The notes under the pieces: generated by a model | What the model was told of the DNA's origin: nothing | Database searches by the model: none | Seen by the model: the letters and a program-made list of their open reading frames with translations, nothing else | Assembly (NCBI RefSeq): GCF_036248255.1 | Contig: NZ_CP109179.1 | Location: 434,001-498,000, forward strand | DNA: 64,000 nucleotides | Origin: Streptomyces sp. NBC_01717 | GTDB taxonomy: Bacteria > Actinomycetota > Actinomycetes > Streptomycetales > Streptomycetaceae | Reading direction: 5' to 3' | In this document: piece after piece, positions 21,739 through 30,125 of the stretch | Numbering within the stretch: the first letter of the stretch is position 1 | Layout: each line of letters starts with the position of its first letter | Position numbers and translations under genes: made by a program

Positions 21739-22068
21739 ATGGGTTGTCTGGGTCTAGGCGTAGGGCAAATCCTGGCATGGAGTACGTGCTTTATGCCGTG
21801 GTGGATGAGCGTCGCCCTGCTGGGCGCCGTGTGGGCGGCGTTCTTGTTGTACTTCGTGATCCGTAAGGGCGACGGAGCAACCAATGCCTTCGTGTACAGC
21901 GTGGCTATGGGCGGCGTGGCGGGTCGTGTACAGATGCTGATCGCGTCATTCGCGGACGAGGGCTTGGCCGATGCGGTGGGTCTTGCGCCGTACGTGGGAT
22001 TGATCGCGCTGGGAGTGCTGCCGCTCGCGGCCCGCAAGCCAGACGGATGGGGCACGTCGACCGTATGA
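21739..22068 (+). CDS. Small integral membrane protein, 109 aa
   Basis: ATG 21739 follows a GGGGGA site. Three hydrophobic segments are visible: MSVALLGAVWAAFLLYFVI (about 23-41), a weaker one near 50-68, and PYVGLIALGVLPLA (about 84-97). No conserved motif recognised. It lies alone and convergent to the dnaE unit. Confidence 0.55.
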   Translation: MGCLGLGVGQILAWSTCFMPWWMSVALLGAVWAAFLLYFVIRKGDGATNAFVYSVAMGGVAGRVQMLIASFADEGLADAVGLAPYVGLIALGVLPLAARKPDGWGTSTV

Positions 22069-22110
22069 CGCTGACACCTCAACATGCGAGCCCACCAGTC
22101 CCAAGGCTGT

Positions 22111-22464
22111 TCACGCTGCCTGGGTACGTTGCGCCCCGCGGCAGGGCTCCCACTGTTGTAGGTCCATCTTTTCAGCGGACTGGGCGGTGAGCAGCGCCAT
22201 TACCCATAGCTGCGTGCCGGGCAGTTCCTGGCGCTGATTCCCGGTAGCGCCCTCGATGATCCAGGTGTCGACGGGAGCCGGGATCTGACCGCTGTACCAG
22301 CCTTCGAGAGACACGAGCGCTGTGGTGTCCCCAGCGCGCTCTTCGCCGCTGGAATTTGTCCAGGAATGTGAGAACTGGGCTGAAACAGGTCCAGGTCCGC
22401 CGCACCGTGGGCAGTTTGGTGGGTCGGCGAGTTGCAGGACGATGGCGTCGTCCTCTTCGCTCAC
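22111..22464 (-). CDS. Small zinc-motif protein coupled to dnaE, 117 aa
   Basis: The GTG start at 22464 overlaps the TGA of the upstream polymerase gene by 4 bp (GTGA), so its translation is coupled. The product opens with acidic residues, then LADPPNCPRCGGPGP, a CxxC knuckle, and a domain with DTWIIEGATGNQRQELPGTQ. No enzyme motif. The strict coupling suggests a role with the polymerase, such as a small accessory or regulator. Family not recognised. Confidence 0.65.
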   Translation of the reverse strand: MSEEDDAIVLQLADPPNCPRCGGPGPVSAQFSHSWTNSSGEERAGDTTALVSLEGWYSGQIPAPVDTWIIEGATGNQRQELPGTQLWVMALLTAQSAEKMDLQQWEPCRGAQRTQAA

Positions 22465-25400
22465 GCGGCGCCCTGCCAGGCGTCTGTACCGAAGGTGCCT
22501 TTGATGTCGGAGGCGACCGAGGCCGGGTCCACCAGGAATCCCAGCTCGTACAGGACGGTCTTCGCGGGCGTCTGGACTCGCATCCGTACCGGGCTCTCGC
22601 CTTTGTGCGCGGCAAGGATGCGCTTGAGCTCGGCGACCGTACGCTCGTTGATCTTGTAGGCGGAGAACGACAGTGTGACCGGTGGCCGGCCGCCGCCGCT
22701 CTCTGCTGAGGACACGTCCAGTACCTGGATCTCCTGCCCGAAGATACTGACCGCCCCGTCGCGGTCGTTGAGGCGGCCCTGTACGGATACGACGGTGTCG
22801 GCGATCAGAGCGTGCTGGACGAGGGTGTATGTGGCGGGGAAGAAGAGGATCTCCATCTCGCCGTCACGGTCTGCGAGGTTGATGATCGCCCAGGGGTTGC
22901 CCTGCTTGGTCATCCGGCGGTCCACGCTGGTGATGAGGCCGGACAGCTGGACAGTGCCTTCGGTGCGGCCTGATCCGAGGAGTTCGCTGATCGTGGTGTC
23001 CCGGTTGCGGGACAGGATGTGCTCGGTGCCGTCCAGCGGGTGCGCGGAGACGTACAGGCCGAGCATCTCGCGCTCCGCGGCCAGCAGTTGCTTGCGGGGC
23101 CACTCGCTGGCGTCGATGGGGAAGTCGAGGCCGAAGGCGGGCTCGTCGCTGTCGCCGCCGAGTTCGCCGAACAGGTCATCCTGCCCGATCGCGGCCTGCT
23201 TCTTCACCGGGATGATCGCGTCGATGGCGTCTTCGTGCATGGCGGACAGCCCTTTGCGGCTGTGCTGGAGAGAGTCGAAGGCGCCGGCCTTGATCAGTGA
23301 TTCGACAGCTCGCTTGTTGAGGGCGCCGATGTCGGCCTTGTCGAGGAAGTCGGGGAAGGAGGTGTACTTGCCCTTGGCCTTGCGGGAGGCCACGAGAGAG
23401 TCGATGACGCCTTCGCCGACGTTGCGCACCGAGCGGAGCCCGAACCGTACGTCGTTGCCGATGGCGGTGAAGTTGGCGACGGACTCGTTGATGTCCGGCT
23501 GGAGCACCGAAACGCCCAGTTTCCGGGCGTCGGCCAGGTAGATCGCCGCCTTGTCCTTGTCGTCTCCCACGGAGGTGAGGAGCGCGGCCATGTACTCGGC
23601 CGGGTAGTTCGCCTTGAGGTAGGCGGTCCAGTAGGAGACGAGTCCGTATCCGGCGGTGTGGGACTTGTTGAACGCGTATCCGGAGAAGGGGAGCATGACG
23701 TCCCACAGAGCCTTGGTGGACTCCTCGGAGTAGCCGTTCTTGTTCATCATGCCGTCGGAGAATTTGTCCCACTCGGCGGCCAGGACCTCGGGCTTCTTCT
23801 TACCCATCGCTCGGCGCAGCAGGTCGGCGCCGCCCAAGGTGTAACCGGCGAGCTGCCGGGCGATGGCCATGATCTGCTCCTGGTAGATGAGCAGATGGAA
23901 GGTGTTGCCCAGGATCGGCTCCAGGGCCTCCTTCAGTTCCGGGTGGATCGGCTCGATCACTTGGCGGCCGGTCTTGCGGTGCGCGTAGTTCGTGTGCGCG
24001 TTAGCCGCCATGGGGCCGGGCCGGTAGAGGGCTAGGGCTGCTGCGATGTCCTCGAACCGGGAGGGTTCCATCAGCTTCAGCAGGGTCCGCATGCCGCCGC
24101 CGTCGAGCTGGAACACGCCGAAGGTGTCGCCGCGTGCCAGGAGCTGGAAGGTCGTGGCGTCATCCAGCGGGATCTGCTGCGCGCCGTCCGTCGGCATCGT
24201 GTCGGTGGTGATGTTGATGCCGCGGTTCTCCCGGACGTTCTGGAGTGCGTGGTCGATCACGCCCAGGTTCCGAAGTCCCAGGAAGTCCATCTTGACCAGC
24301 CCCATGTCCTCACAACTGGGGTAGTCGAAGCCGGTGATCTTGACGCCGTCCTTGGCACGCATGTGGAGCGGAATACGGTCGGTGAGCCGGGTCTTCGACA
24401 GGATGACCGCGGCCGCGTGGACACCGGTGTTACGGATGAGGCCCTCGACGCCCTTGGCGCCGTCGACGACCTTCTTGACGTCCGGTTCGTTCTCGTACAG
24501 GGCCCGGATCTCGCCGGCCTCCCCGTAGCGGGGGTGGCTCTCGTCGAAGATCCCGTTGATCGGGATGGACTTGCCCATCACGTCCGGCGGCAGGGCCTTC
24601 GTGATCCGCTCGCCGTGACTGAACGGGTAGCCCAGGAGCCGCGATGTGTCCTTGATCGCGTTCTTGGCCTTGAGCTTGCCGAAGGTGTTCACCATGGCGG
24701 TGAACTCGTCGCCGTACTTGTCGACGACGTAGCGCACCATCCGGTCGCGGTGGCGGTCGTCGAAGTCGAGGTCGACATCCGGCGGGTTGATGCGCTCCGG
24801 GTTCAGGAACCGCTCGAAGAGCAGGCCGTGTTCCAGGGGGCACAACTCGGTGATGCGGGTGGCGTACGCGACGATCGACCCGGTAGCCGATCCACGTCCC
24901 GGGCCGACGGGGATCTTCTGGTCGCGGGCGTACTGGCAGATGTCCGCGACGACGAGGAAGTAGCTGGAGAAGTTCATCGGACCGATGACCTTCATCTCGG
25001 TCTCGAACCGTTCGAGGACCTCGGCCGGGATCGGGTCGCCGTAGCGCATGGCAAGGCCCTTGAGGCACTCCTTGCGCAGCCATGACTCCTGCGTCTCGCC
25101 CTCGGGAACGCCGGGGAAGTTCGGCATCTCGTCGACGTTCTCGAACACCGACGCGTACGACTCGACGCGCTCCGCGATCAGCAGAGTGTTGTCGCAGGCC
25201 TCGGGAATCTCGGAGAACAGCTCCCGCATCTGAGCTGCGGTCTTGAGGTAGTAGCCGGTGCCGTTGAACTTGAACCGGCCCGGATCGTCCTTGTTCTTAC
25301 CCACGCCGATACACAGCAGGTTGTCGTGCGCGTCGGCGTGCTCTTCGAGGACGTAGTGCGCGTCATTGGTGGCCAGCAGCGGGATGCCGAGATCCTTCGC

Positions 25401-26054
25401 CAGGCGCAGCAGATCCCCACGGACGTTGCGCTCCAGGTCCAGACCGTGGTCCATCAGCTCAAGGAAGTAGTTCTCCTTCCCGAGGATGTCCTGGTACTGG
25501 GAGGCGATCTCCCGTGCCTCGTCGTACTGGTTCAAACGCAGCCGGGTCTGGATCGCACCCGAGGGGCAGCCGGTCGTCCCGATGATCCCCTCGGCGTGTT
25601 CGGAGATCAGCTCCATGTCCATACGCGGCTTGCCGGCCGGGAACTGTCCCGTGTACGACGCTTCCGTCGACAGATAGAACAGGTTCTGCAGCCCCGTGAC
25701 GTTCTGCGCCCACATCGTCATGTGAGTGAAGCGGCCACCGCCACTGACGTCCTTTGATCCCTCACCGTCGTCCGACATAGCCCTGACCCCGCCGGGACCC
25801 CAGAACTCCTGCTTGCGGTTCCGACGCGAGGATGGCGCTACGTATGCCTCGATCCCGATGATCGGCTTGACGCCGTCGAAGCCTTTGGCCACTTGCTGGA
25901 ACTCGTACGCTCCGAACATGTTGCCGTGGTCGCTCATGGCGATGGCCGGCATCCCCTGACGCTCTACCTCGGCGAACATCGGCTTGAGCCGCTGAGCACC
26001 GTCGAGCATCGAGTATTCGGTGTGATTGTGCAGGTGAACAAAGCTGTCGGACAC
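22461..26054 (-). CDS. dnaE: DNA polymerase III subunit alpha (accessory copy)
   Basis: 1197 residues from GTG 26054, with GGAGG about 15 bases upstream. The N-terminal PHP domain is seen in HLHNHTEYSMLDGAQRL and ATNDAHYV. The C-family catalytic core follows, with PDVDLDFDDRHRD (near 410), GPGRGSATGS and ADLLRRAMGKKK, then a helix-hairpin-helix region and an OB domain near 1010-1080. It would synthesise DNA from primed template. It is full-length and matches the DnaE1 type rather than DnaE2/ImuC. Its setting beside integrase debris, and its coupling to a small gene instead of the usual chromosomal neighbours, suggest an extra copy. A spare or element-encoded polymerase is likely; whether the genome has another cannot be told here. 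Confidence 0.9.
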   Translation of the reverse strand: MSDSFVHLHNHTEYSMLDGAQRLKPMFAEVERQGMPAIAMSDHGNMFGAYEFQQVAKGFDGVKPIIGIEAYVAPSSRRNRKQEFWGPGGVRAMSDDGEGSKDVSGGGRFTHMTMWAQNVTGLQNLFYLSTEASYTGQFPAGKPRMDMELISEHAEGIIGTTGCPSGAIQTRLRLNQYDEAREIASQYQDILGKENYFLELMDHGLDLERNVRGDLLRLAKDLGIPLLATNDAHYVLEEHADAHDNLLCIGVGKNKDDPGRFKFNGTGYYLKTAAQMRELFSEIPEACDNTLLIAERVESYASVFENVDEMPNFPGVPEGETQESWLRKECLKGLAMRYGDPIPAEVLERFETEMKVIGPMNFSSYFLVVADICQYARDQKIPVGPGRGSATGSIVAYATRITELCPLEHGLLFERFLNPERINPPDVDLDFDDRHRDRMVRYVVDKYGDEFTAMVNTFGKLKAKNAIKDTSRLLGYPFSHGERITKALPPDVMGKSIPINGIFDESHPRYGEAGEIRALYENEPDVKKVVDGAKGVEGLIRNTGVHAAAVILSKTRLTDRIPLHMRAKDGVKITGFDYPSCEDMGLVKMDFLGLRNLGVIDHALQNVRENRGINITTDTMPTDGAQQIPLDDATTFQLLARGDTFGVFQLDGGGMRTLLKLMEPSRFEDIAAALALYRPGPMAANAHTNYAHRKTGRQVIEPIHPELKEALEPILGNTFHLLIYQEQIMAIARQLAGYTLGGADLLRRAMGKKKPEVLAAEWDKFSDGMMNKNGYSEESTKALWDVMLPFSGYAFNKSHTAGYGLVSYWTAYLKANYPAEYMAALLTSVGDDKDKAAIYLADARKLGVSVLQPDINESVANFTAIGNDVRFGLRSVRNVGEGVIDSLVASRKAKGKYTSFPDFLDKADIGALNKRAVESLIKAGAFDSLQHSRKGLSAMHEDAIDAIIPVKKQAAIGQDDLFGELGGDSDEPAFGLDFPIDASEWPRKQLLAAEREMLGLYVSAHPLDGTEHILSRNRDTTISELLGSGRTEGTVQLSGLITSVDRRMTKQGNPWAIINLADRDGEMEILFFPATYTLVQHALIADTVVSVQGRLNDRDGAVSIFGQEIQVLDVSSAESGGGRPPVTLSFSAYKINERTVAELKRILAAHKGESPVRMRVQTPAKTVLYELGFLVDPASVASDIKGTFGTDAWQGAA

Positions 26055-26309
26055 CGGGCAGGCACCTCCGAGGCGCTCGTGGAAAGCCTTGACCCTATCC
26101 CCCAGCGGGACGTGGAGAGCGCTCCCCCGCCCGCTTCAAAGGTGATCAAAAGGGATCCAGACGATGACCTGGGGCGATCACGCAAAGTTGTCACCGCGCG
26201 CTCTCGGGTCGCTGTATCCGGCGGGATGACCTGCGTCTCGTAGCGGTCATCGCGCGGACGGAAGGTGCGCCGCAGCGCCGACGGTCAGGGCTTGGCCGAG
26301 GCCCGATCA

Positions 26310-26440
26310 CACGGCCGGCATGCGAAGGCACCGGGGCGGCCAGGACGAGCGGCTTCCCGGTGTCGTCCGGCCGGTTGTGGCGGGAGTCGGGGAGTGGAGA
26401 TTTCTCGCCCCTGTCACCCGCCTCGCGCCGCGGGCTGCTC
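26310..26440 (-). pseudogene. Tyrosine-integrase 3' fragment (inverted copy)
   Basis: On the minus strand, RREAGDRGEKSPLPDSRHNR closely matches the plus-strand segment at about 27925-27990 (RREAGDWGEKSPLPDSRHNQ). The DNA match extends over about 65 bp. Only the tail of the integrase is preserved. Together with the plus-strand copy it forms an inverted pair around the M24 peptidase gene. The remaining bases between 26055 and 26310 show no gene. Confidence 0.5.
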
Positions 26441-26517
26441 GGACAGCAATTACGATCCCGATCACCGCCCTGACGCTGGCCAGGGATGGATACGGTCTGG
26501 CTTGCCCTCGACGAGCG

Positions 26518-27213
26518 TCAGAGGTCCAGCAGTTCCTCGTAGAAGCCCCCGAAGCCCCGCTCGCGGTCGATGAGGTGGATCTCCAGGATCCAGTGCAGGA
26601 GTTGCCCCGCCTCGTCCATACGCCGTAGCGGCTTGTCGTTGGCAGGCACGATGTGGGAGTCGACGTCCTCCCAGTTGTTGTACTCGGGTGGGAACTCGCC
26701 CACGAGGTGGCCGACGTGCCAGCCGCCAAGCTGCCAGCCCGCTTCGGCCGCCAGTCGCTCGATCTCGGCGTAGAGCTGCTTGCCCGTGATGTCCGGGTCC
26801 CGTTCGAAGGCGCGGCGCCCTGCCGCGAAGACAGTTGACAGGTCGTCGCGCAGGCGGTGCTTGACGGGGTCGTCGCCGAGTACGAAGGTCCGTCCGAAGT
26901 CTGCCTCGAACTCCTCGAAGATCGGCCCGAAGTCGGCAAATACGATGTCGTCCGCGCCGATGAGCCGGTCCGGCGGGTTCTCGCGGTACGGCAGGAGGGT
27001 GTTCGGTCCGGACCGTACGATCCGCTTGTGCCAGTAGTGCGTAGTCCCGAACATCTCGTTCGCCAGGTCACGGACGCGGTCGCTGACAGCGCGTTCGCCC
27101 TGGCCCGCGGTGACCAGGCGCCGCATGTCGATCTCGGCGAACAGCAACGCCGCTTTGGCCTGGGCGTCCAACAGTCGTGCCGCGCGTGTGGATTCGTCCG
27201 TCACGTTGCTCAC
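26518..27213 (-). CDS. M24-family metallopeptidase (Xaa-Pro peptidase-like)
   Basis: 231 residues from GTG 27213; no good ribosome site is seen, so GTG 27204 or ATG 27246 are alternatives. The pita-bread fold motifs are in place: ADDIVFADFGPIFEEFEADF (first metal Asp and substrate wall), GGWHVGHLVGEFP (His) and HWILEIHLIDRERGFGGFYEE (Glu ligands). It lacks the N-terminal domain of aminopeptidase P, so it is the short, single-domain type. Function is probably peptide or metabolite hydrolysis or an amidinase-like role; substrate unknown. It is isolated between inverted integrase fragments. Confidence 0.75.
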   Translation of the reverse strand: MSNVTDESTRAARLLDAQAKAALLFAEIDMRRLVTAGQGERAVSDRVRDLANEMFGTTHYWHKRIVRSGPNTLLPYRENPPDRLIGADDIVFADFGPIFEEFEADFGRTFVLGDDPVKHRLRDDLSTVFAAGRRAFERDPDITGKQLYAEIERLAAEAGWQLGGWHVGHLVGEFPPEYNNWEDVDSHIVPANDKPLRRMDEAGQLLHWILEIHLIDRERGFGGFYEELLDL

Positions 27214-27297
27214 CGTAGGAGGACCGGCCTGGTGTCGCAACCGCATTGATCACGGCGGAAGCCGCCCCCCGCCCAGCCTATATTCGTATAGGTACGG

Positions 27298-28100
27298 TTG
27301 TGGCTCAGCCGCCGGGGCGACAGGTCGCGGTTGCCGTTCCAGATCTCCGGGCGAGTTGAAGTCACCAAGGACGCCACCCTCGCCGTGCGGCAGGCGCTCA
27401 AGCTGCTGAAGGTCGACCTCGGGCGCCAAGCTCGAGGCCGCGGCAAGGCGGCAGCGGCCACCACGGAGCAACTCCGGCAGATGAGTGCCGCCGCAGCCTC
27501 GCGCCTGCCAGCCATCCGCGACCGCGCCTTGTGGCTCATCGCCTTTACTCCGTCGAAGTTGCCGCGCTCAGCGCTGAGGGCGTCGTCCTCTCGCGTCAAG
27601 GCCTCGCTCGAGGTGCACGTACCGTCATTCAAAGAGCCGCCCGCTTCCGACGCCTACGGGCGTGGCTCGGCGACCTGCGCGAGCTCGACGCCGACGCCCG
27701 GTCCTTCCTCTCTTCCGGGCCCTGTCGACGACGGGCAACCTGAAGGGGCGCAGCAACGCCACGGTGCGAGGCCTGTACCTGTCTGGCAGGGCGATCAACG
27801 AGATCCTGAAGAAGCGCGCGGCCGCCGCCGGGGTGACCTACATCAACGGCCTGAAGCTGACGAGCCACTCCCTGCGGGCCGGTCCGAACAGCGACATGAC
27901 GCGCACCAAGGTGCCGCTCGCCGGCCGGCGCGAAGCAGGCGACTGGGGCGAGAAATCTCCACTGCCTGACTCCCGCCACAACCAGCCGGACGACCCCGTC
28001 GAGGCCACCGAGACGGACCCGCTGGATGCCGTGCCACTCTTCGGCAAGTTCAAGGGAGAAGCCCGAATCGCTATAAAGACGCAGGTCGGAGCCACTTCTC
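27298..28100 (+). pseudogene. Tyrosine recombinase (integrase) with multiple frameshifts
   Basis: Fragments in different frames follow integrase order: VTKDATLAVRQALKLLKVDL, then RQMSAAAASRLPAIRDRALW, ALSAEGVVLSRQGL, AINEILKKRAAAAGVTYING and LTSHSLRAG (catalytic HxxR), ending in EKSPLPDSRHNQPDDP. At least three frame breaks make it inactive. It marks an old integration event next to the toxin-antitoxin pair. Confidence 0.65.
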
Positions 28101-28119
28101 GATGCGGGTAGCCAGAATG

Positions 28120-28137
28120 GTATGCCCGGCAGCATAC
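28120..28137. promoter_or_regulatory. Palindrome ahead of the toxin-antitoxin operon
   Basis: GTATGC and GCATAC form a perfect inverted repeat with a 6-bp spacer, ending 7 bases before the antitoxin ATG. Its position between promoter and start suits an autoregulatory operator for the ribbon-helix-helix-type antitoxin. Binding is inferred. Confidence 0.5.
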
Positions 28138-28144
28138 TCGAGCC

Positions 28145-28396
28145 ATGGCAGACACCAGCGTCAAGATCGACGACGTCACCAGGGACAGGCTCAAGGCCCT
28201 GGCCGACGGGGCGGGCATGTCCATGAAGGACTACCTCGCCAAGGTGGCCGCGGAGAAGGAGCACGAGAACCTCCTCGAGTCCGCGACGGCCGCGTTCCGC
28301 CGCGTCATCGGCGAGCCGGGCATCCTGGACCGGTTCGACGCCGACTTCGGCGGGCTCCCGCCAGCGGCCACGCACGAGATTCCGCGGGCTGCCTGA
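28145..28396 (+). CDS. Type II antitoxin, ribbon-helix-helix-like, 83 aa
   Basis: Starts at ATG 28145. The N-terminal half (VKIDDVTRDRLKALADGAGM, then SMKDYLAKVAAEKEHE) fits the strand-helix-helix fold of RHH antitoxins. The acidic, helix-poor C-terminal half (GILDRFDADFGGLPP) would wrap the toxin. It lies 3 bases ahead of the toxin gene and behind a palindrome that probably serves as operator. It neutralises the Fic/Doc-type toxin encoded next and is expected to repress the operon. Confidence 0.75.
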   Translation: MADTSVKIDDVTRDRLKALADGAGMSMKDYLAKVAAEKEHENLLESATAAFRRVIGEPGILDRFDADFGGLPPAATHEIPRAA

Positions 28397-28399
28397 CCT

Positions 28400-28774
28400 G
28401 TGGAATTACTCGTCGACTACCGACGGCTTCTGGCCCGCCAGGAAGACATCCTCCGCAACGACCTCACCGTCAACGACCTGTCCGTACTCGTCGGCATGGC
28501 GGCCCGGCACCGCGTGAACACCCCGCGCCTGGACCAGACGGACCCGGATGCCTTCTGGCGGGCCGCCGTGTTCCTGGAGGAGTGCGTACTCCTGCGCCCC
28601 CTCCCCGTCCGCAATGAGGCATACGGGTACGGCGTCGCCATCGCGTACCTGCAGGCCTCTGGCGAATCCGTCGATACGACGTTCGAGCCGTGGCGCGACC
28701 TGATCAACGACATCCGCGCCCTGCACGTGGACTCGTACAACATCGCCGATCGGCTGAGGTCCTGGCGCGTCTGA
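28400..28774 (+). CDS. Fic/Doc-type toxin, 124 aa
   Basis: GTG 28400 directly follows the antitoxin stop. The product resembles the short Streptomyces Fic-family toxin components: LARQEDILRND, a middle PDAFWRAAVFLEECVLLRPL followed by RNEAYGYGVAIAYLQASGE, and the final NIADRLRSW. The region RPLPVRNE sits where Doc has HxFxxGNKR, but the canonical His and the full loop are not preserved. Activity as a kinase or AMPylase is therefore uncertain. By family precedent it would act on the translation machinery in the cytoplasm. Confidence 0.7.
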   Translation: MELLVDYRRLLARQEDILRNDLTVNDLSVLVGMAARHRVNTPRLDQTDPDAFWRAAVFLEECVLLRPLPVRNEAYGYGVAIAYLQASGESVDTTFEPWRDLINDIRALHVDSYNIADRLRSWRV

Positions 28775-28959
28775 CACGGCATCGGCCCCGACTGCCATGG
28801 TATGACCGTGGTGGTGCGGGCTAAGCCCGTGGCTGCTCATGTCCAGCCCTTCAGCCAGCGCCTCCGCGCTCGGGCAAGCGTGTCGCCGGCCTGAGTAGCC
28901 AGGGCGGCCTGGCGACGCAGACGGGCCCCGAGGACCTCCCGGCGCTCTCGCCGACACCG

Positions 28960-29140
28960 GCGCCGAGTTGACATCAGCCGGGTTCCGGGTCCGCTGGCCG
29001 CGACGCAGGTGGATCACGTTGCCGCAGTTCGGGCAGTCGCCGCCGGTGCCCAGCCGGATCCTGTCGTCGCACCGCCGGTCCGAGCAGACGCGCCGCTAGG
29101 CCCGGCCGCGACCCATCAGCCAGCCCAGCACGTCGCTCAC
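28960..29140 (-). pseudogene. Zinc-ribbon protein fragment with internal stop
   Basis: From GTG 29140: VSDVLGWLMGRGRA, then a TAG, then RRVCSDRRCDDRIRLGTGGD and CPNCGNVIHLRRGQR. Two Cys pairs form a zinc ribbon. The TAG probably replaced a Trp codon. It resembles small zinc-ribbon proteins of streptomycete integrative elements. The 28775-28960 stretch beside it holds nothing recognisable. Confidence 0.5.
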
Positions 29141-29419
29141 ATGGGCCGCACCTCCGACCGCCCTCGGCAACCGCAAGCACGCTCCCTAGGCCAGCAGCGT
29201 TTGGGGCCATCGCCGCTGCTCGCCACGCCAGCGGTCGAACACCGCCAGTCAGAGGCATGACAGCAATCTCGGATCAGGGTGGTCAGCTGTTCCTGGGGGG
29301 GGGCTGGCATGCCAACAGGGCGCTGGTCGATCCAGGCCGGGCCCCCGCGGTCCAGGTGGTTGCGGGCACGGGTGCCTGCAACGTAGGCCAGGCGGGCTCC
29401 GGCCCCGTCGAGGGGCCCG

Positions 29420-29550
29420 AGGACAGAGTTGCAGGGTTTCGGGGTCGATCCCCAGATCGGCAGCGACCTGCCGGATCGTCGCCTCAGGCCGCGACTGGTA
29501 CAGCGCGACCGCGTCCGCCTCGAACTGCGGCGGAAGTTCTTCATGACCAC
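29420..29550 (-). pseudogene. IS3-type transposase OrfA fragment
   Basis: After correction of one frameshift, the minus strand reads MKNF, then PQFEADAVALYQSRPEATIR followed by QVAADLGIDPETL, the helix-turn-helix N-terminus of IS3-family OrfA. Nothing of OrfB follows. Confidence 0.6.
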
Positions 29551-29696
29551 GAGATGTCTGTTCTCAGATCCTCAGGTGTCCAAGGTCAGAGGTCAAGGCC
29601 CGATGAACCCACCCCCGGCAGCAGCCGTTGATGCCATGGGCCGTGCAAAGCGTCGGTCCGTGAGCTTCGCTCGGTGAATTGAATGGACGGGTTCTG

Positions 29697-30047
29697 GTGT
29701 CGGTTTTGGCAATCGTGTTTGCGGTGCTGCTGGGCGTGAGCTTTGCGGGAGGCGGTGCGGCGAAGCTTGCGGGGGCAGCGGTGATGAGGGCCGATGCGGA
29801 GCGCTTCGGATTCTCCTACCGGGCGTTCCAGGTGGTTGGTGCTTCAGAGTTGTGCGGCGGCGCGGGGCTGGTCGCGGGGTTGTGGTTCTCGTCCCTGGCA
29901 GTCGCTGCTGCAACGGGCCTGGTTGCGCTGATGGTCGGGGCCGTGGCCTGTCACCTGCGAGCCAAGGACCCGGTCGCGAAGGTTCTGCCGGCGGTCGTGG
30001 TGGGCTTGCTCGTTGTGGTGTCGGGGGTGCTGAGTGTCTATCGGTGA
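29697..30047 (+). CDS. DoxX-like membrane protein, 116 aa
   Basis: GTG 29697 is chosen; TTG 29679 would add six residues. Four transmembrane helices are visible (LAIVFAVLLGVSFAGGGAAK, FQVVGASELCGGAGLVAG, AAATGLVALMVGAVACHL, LPAVVVGLLVVVSGVL). The layout and the GASELCGGAGLVAGLW segment match DoxX-like proteins, small membrane proteins tied to redox and quinone functions. It precedes the biosynthetic genes by 78 bp and could belong to that locus, but it is not overlapping them. Confidence 0.7.
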   Translation: MSVLAIVFAVLLGVSFAGGGAAKLAGAAVMRADAERFGFSYRAFQVVGASELCGGAGLVAGLWFSSLAVAAATGLVALMVGAVACHLRAKDPVAKVLPAVVVGLLVVVSGVLSVYR

Positions 30048-30125
30048 CCTTTGCTCGCGTATAGCCGCCGGTCGTTCATTGCGAGATTTACGTGGCCGCA
30101 GACTGCCGGGTGACGGGACGTCAGG

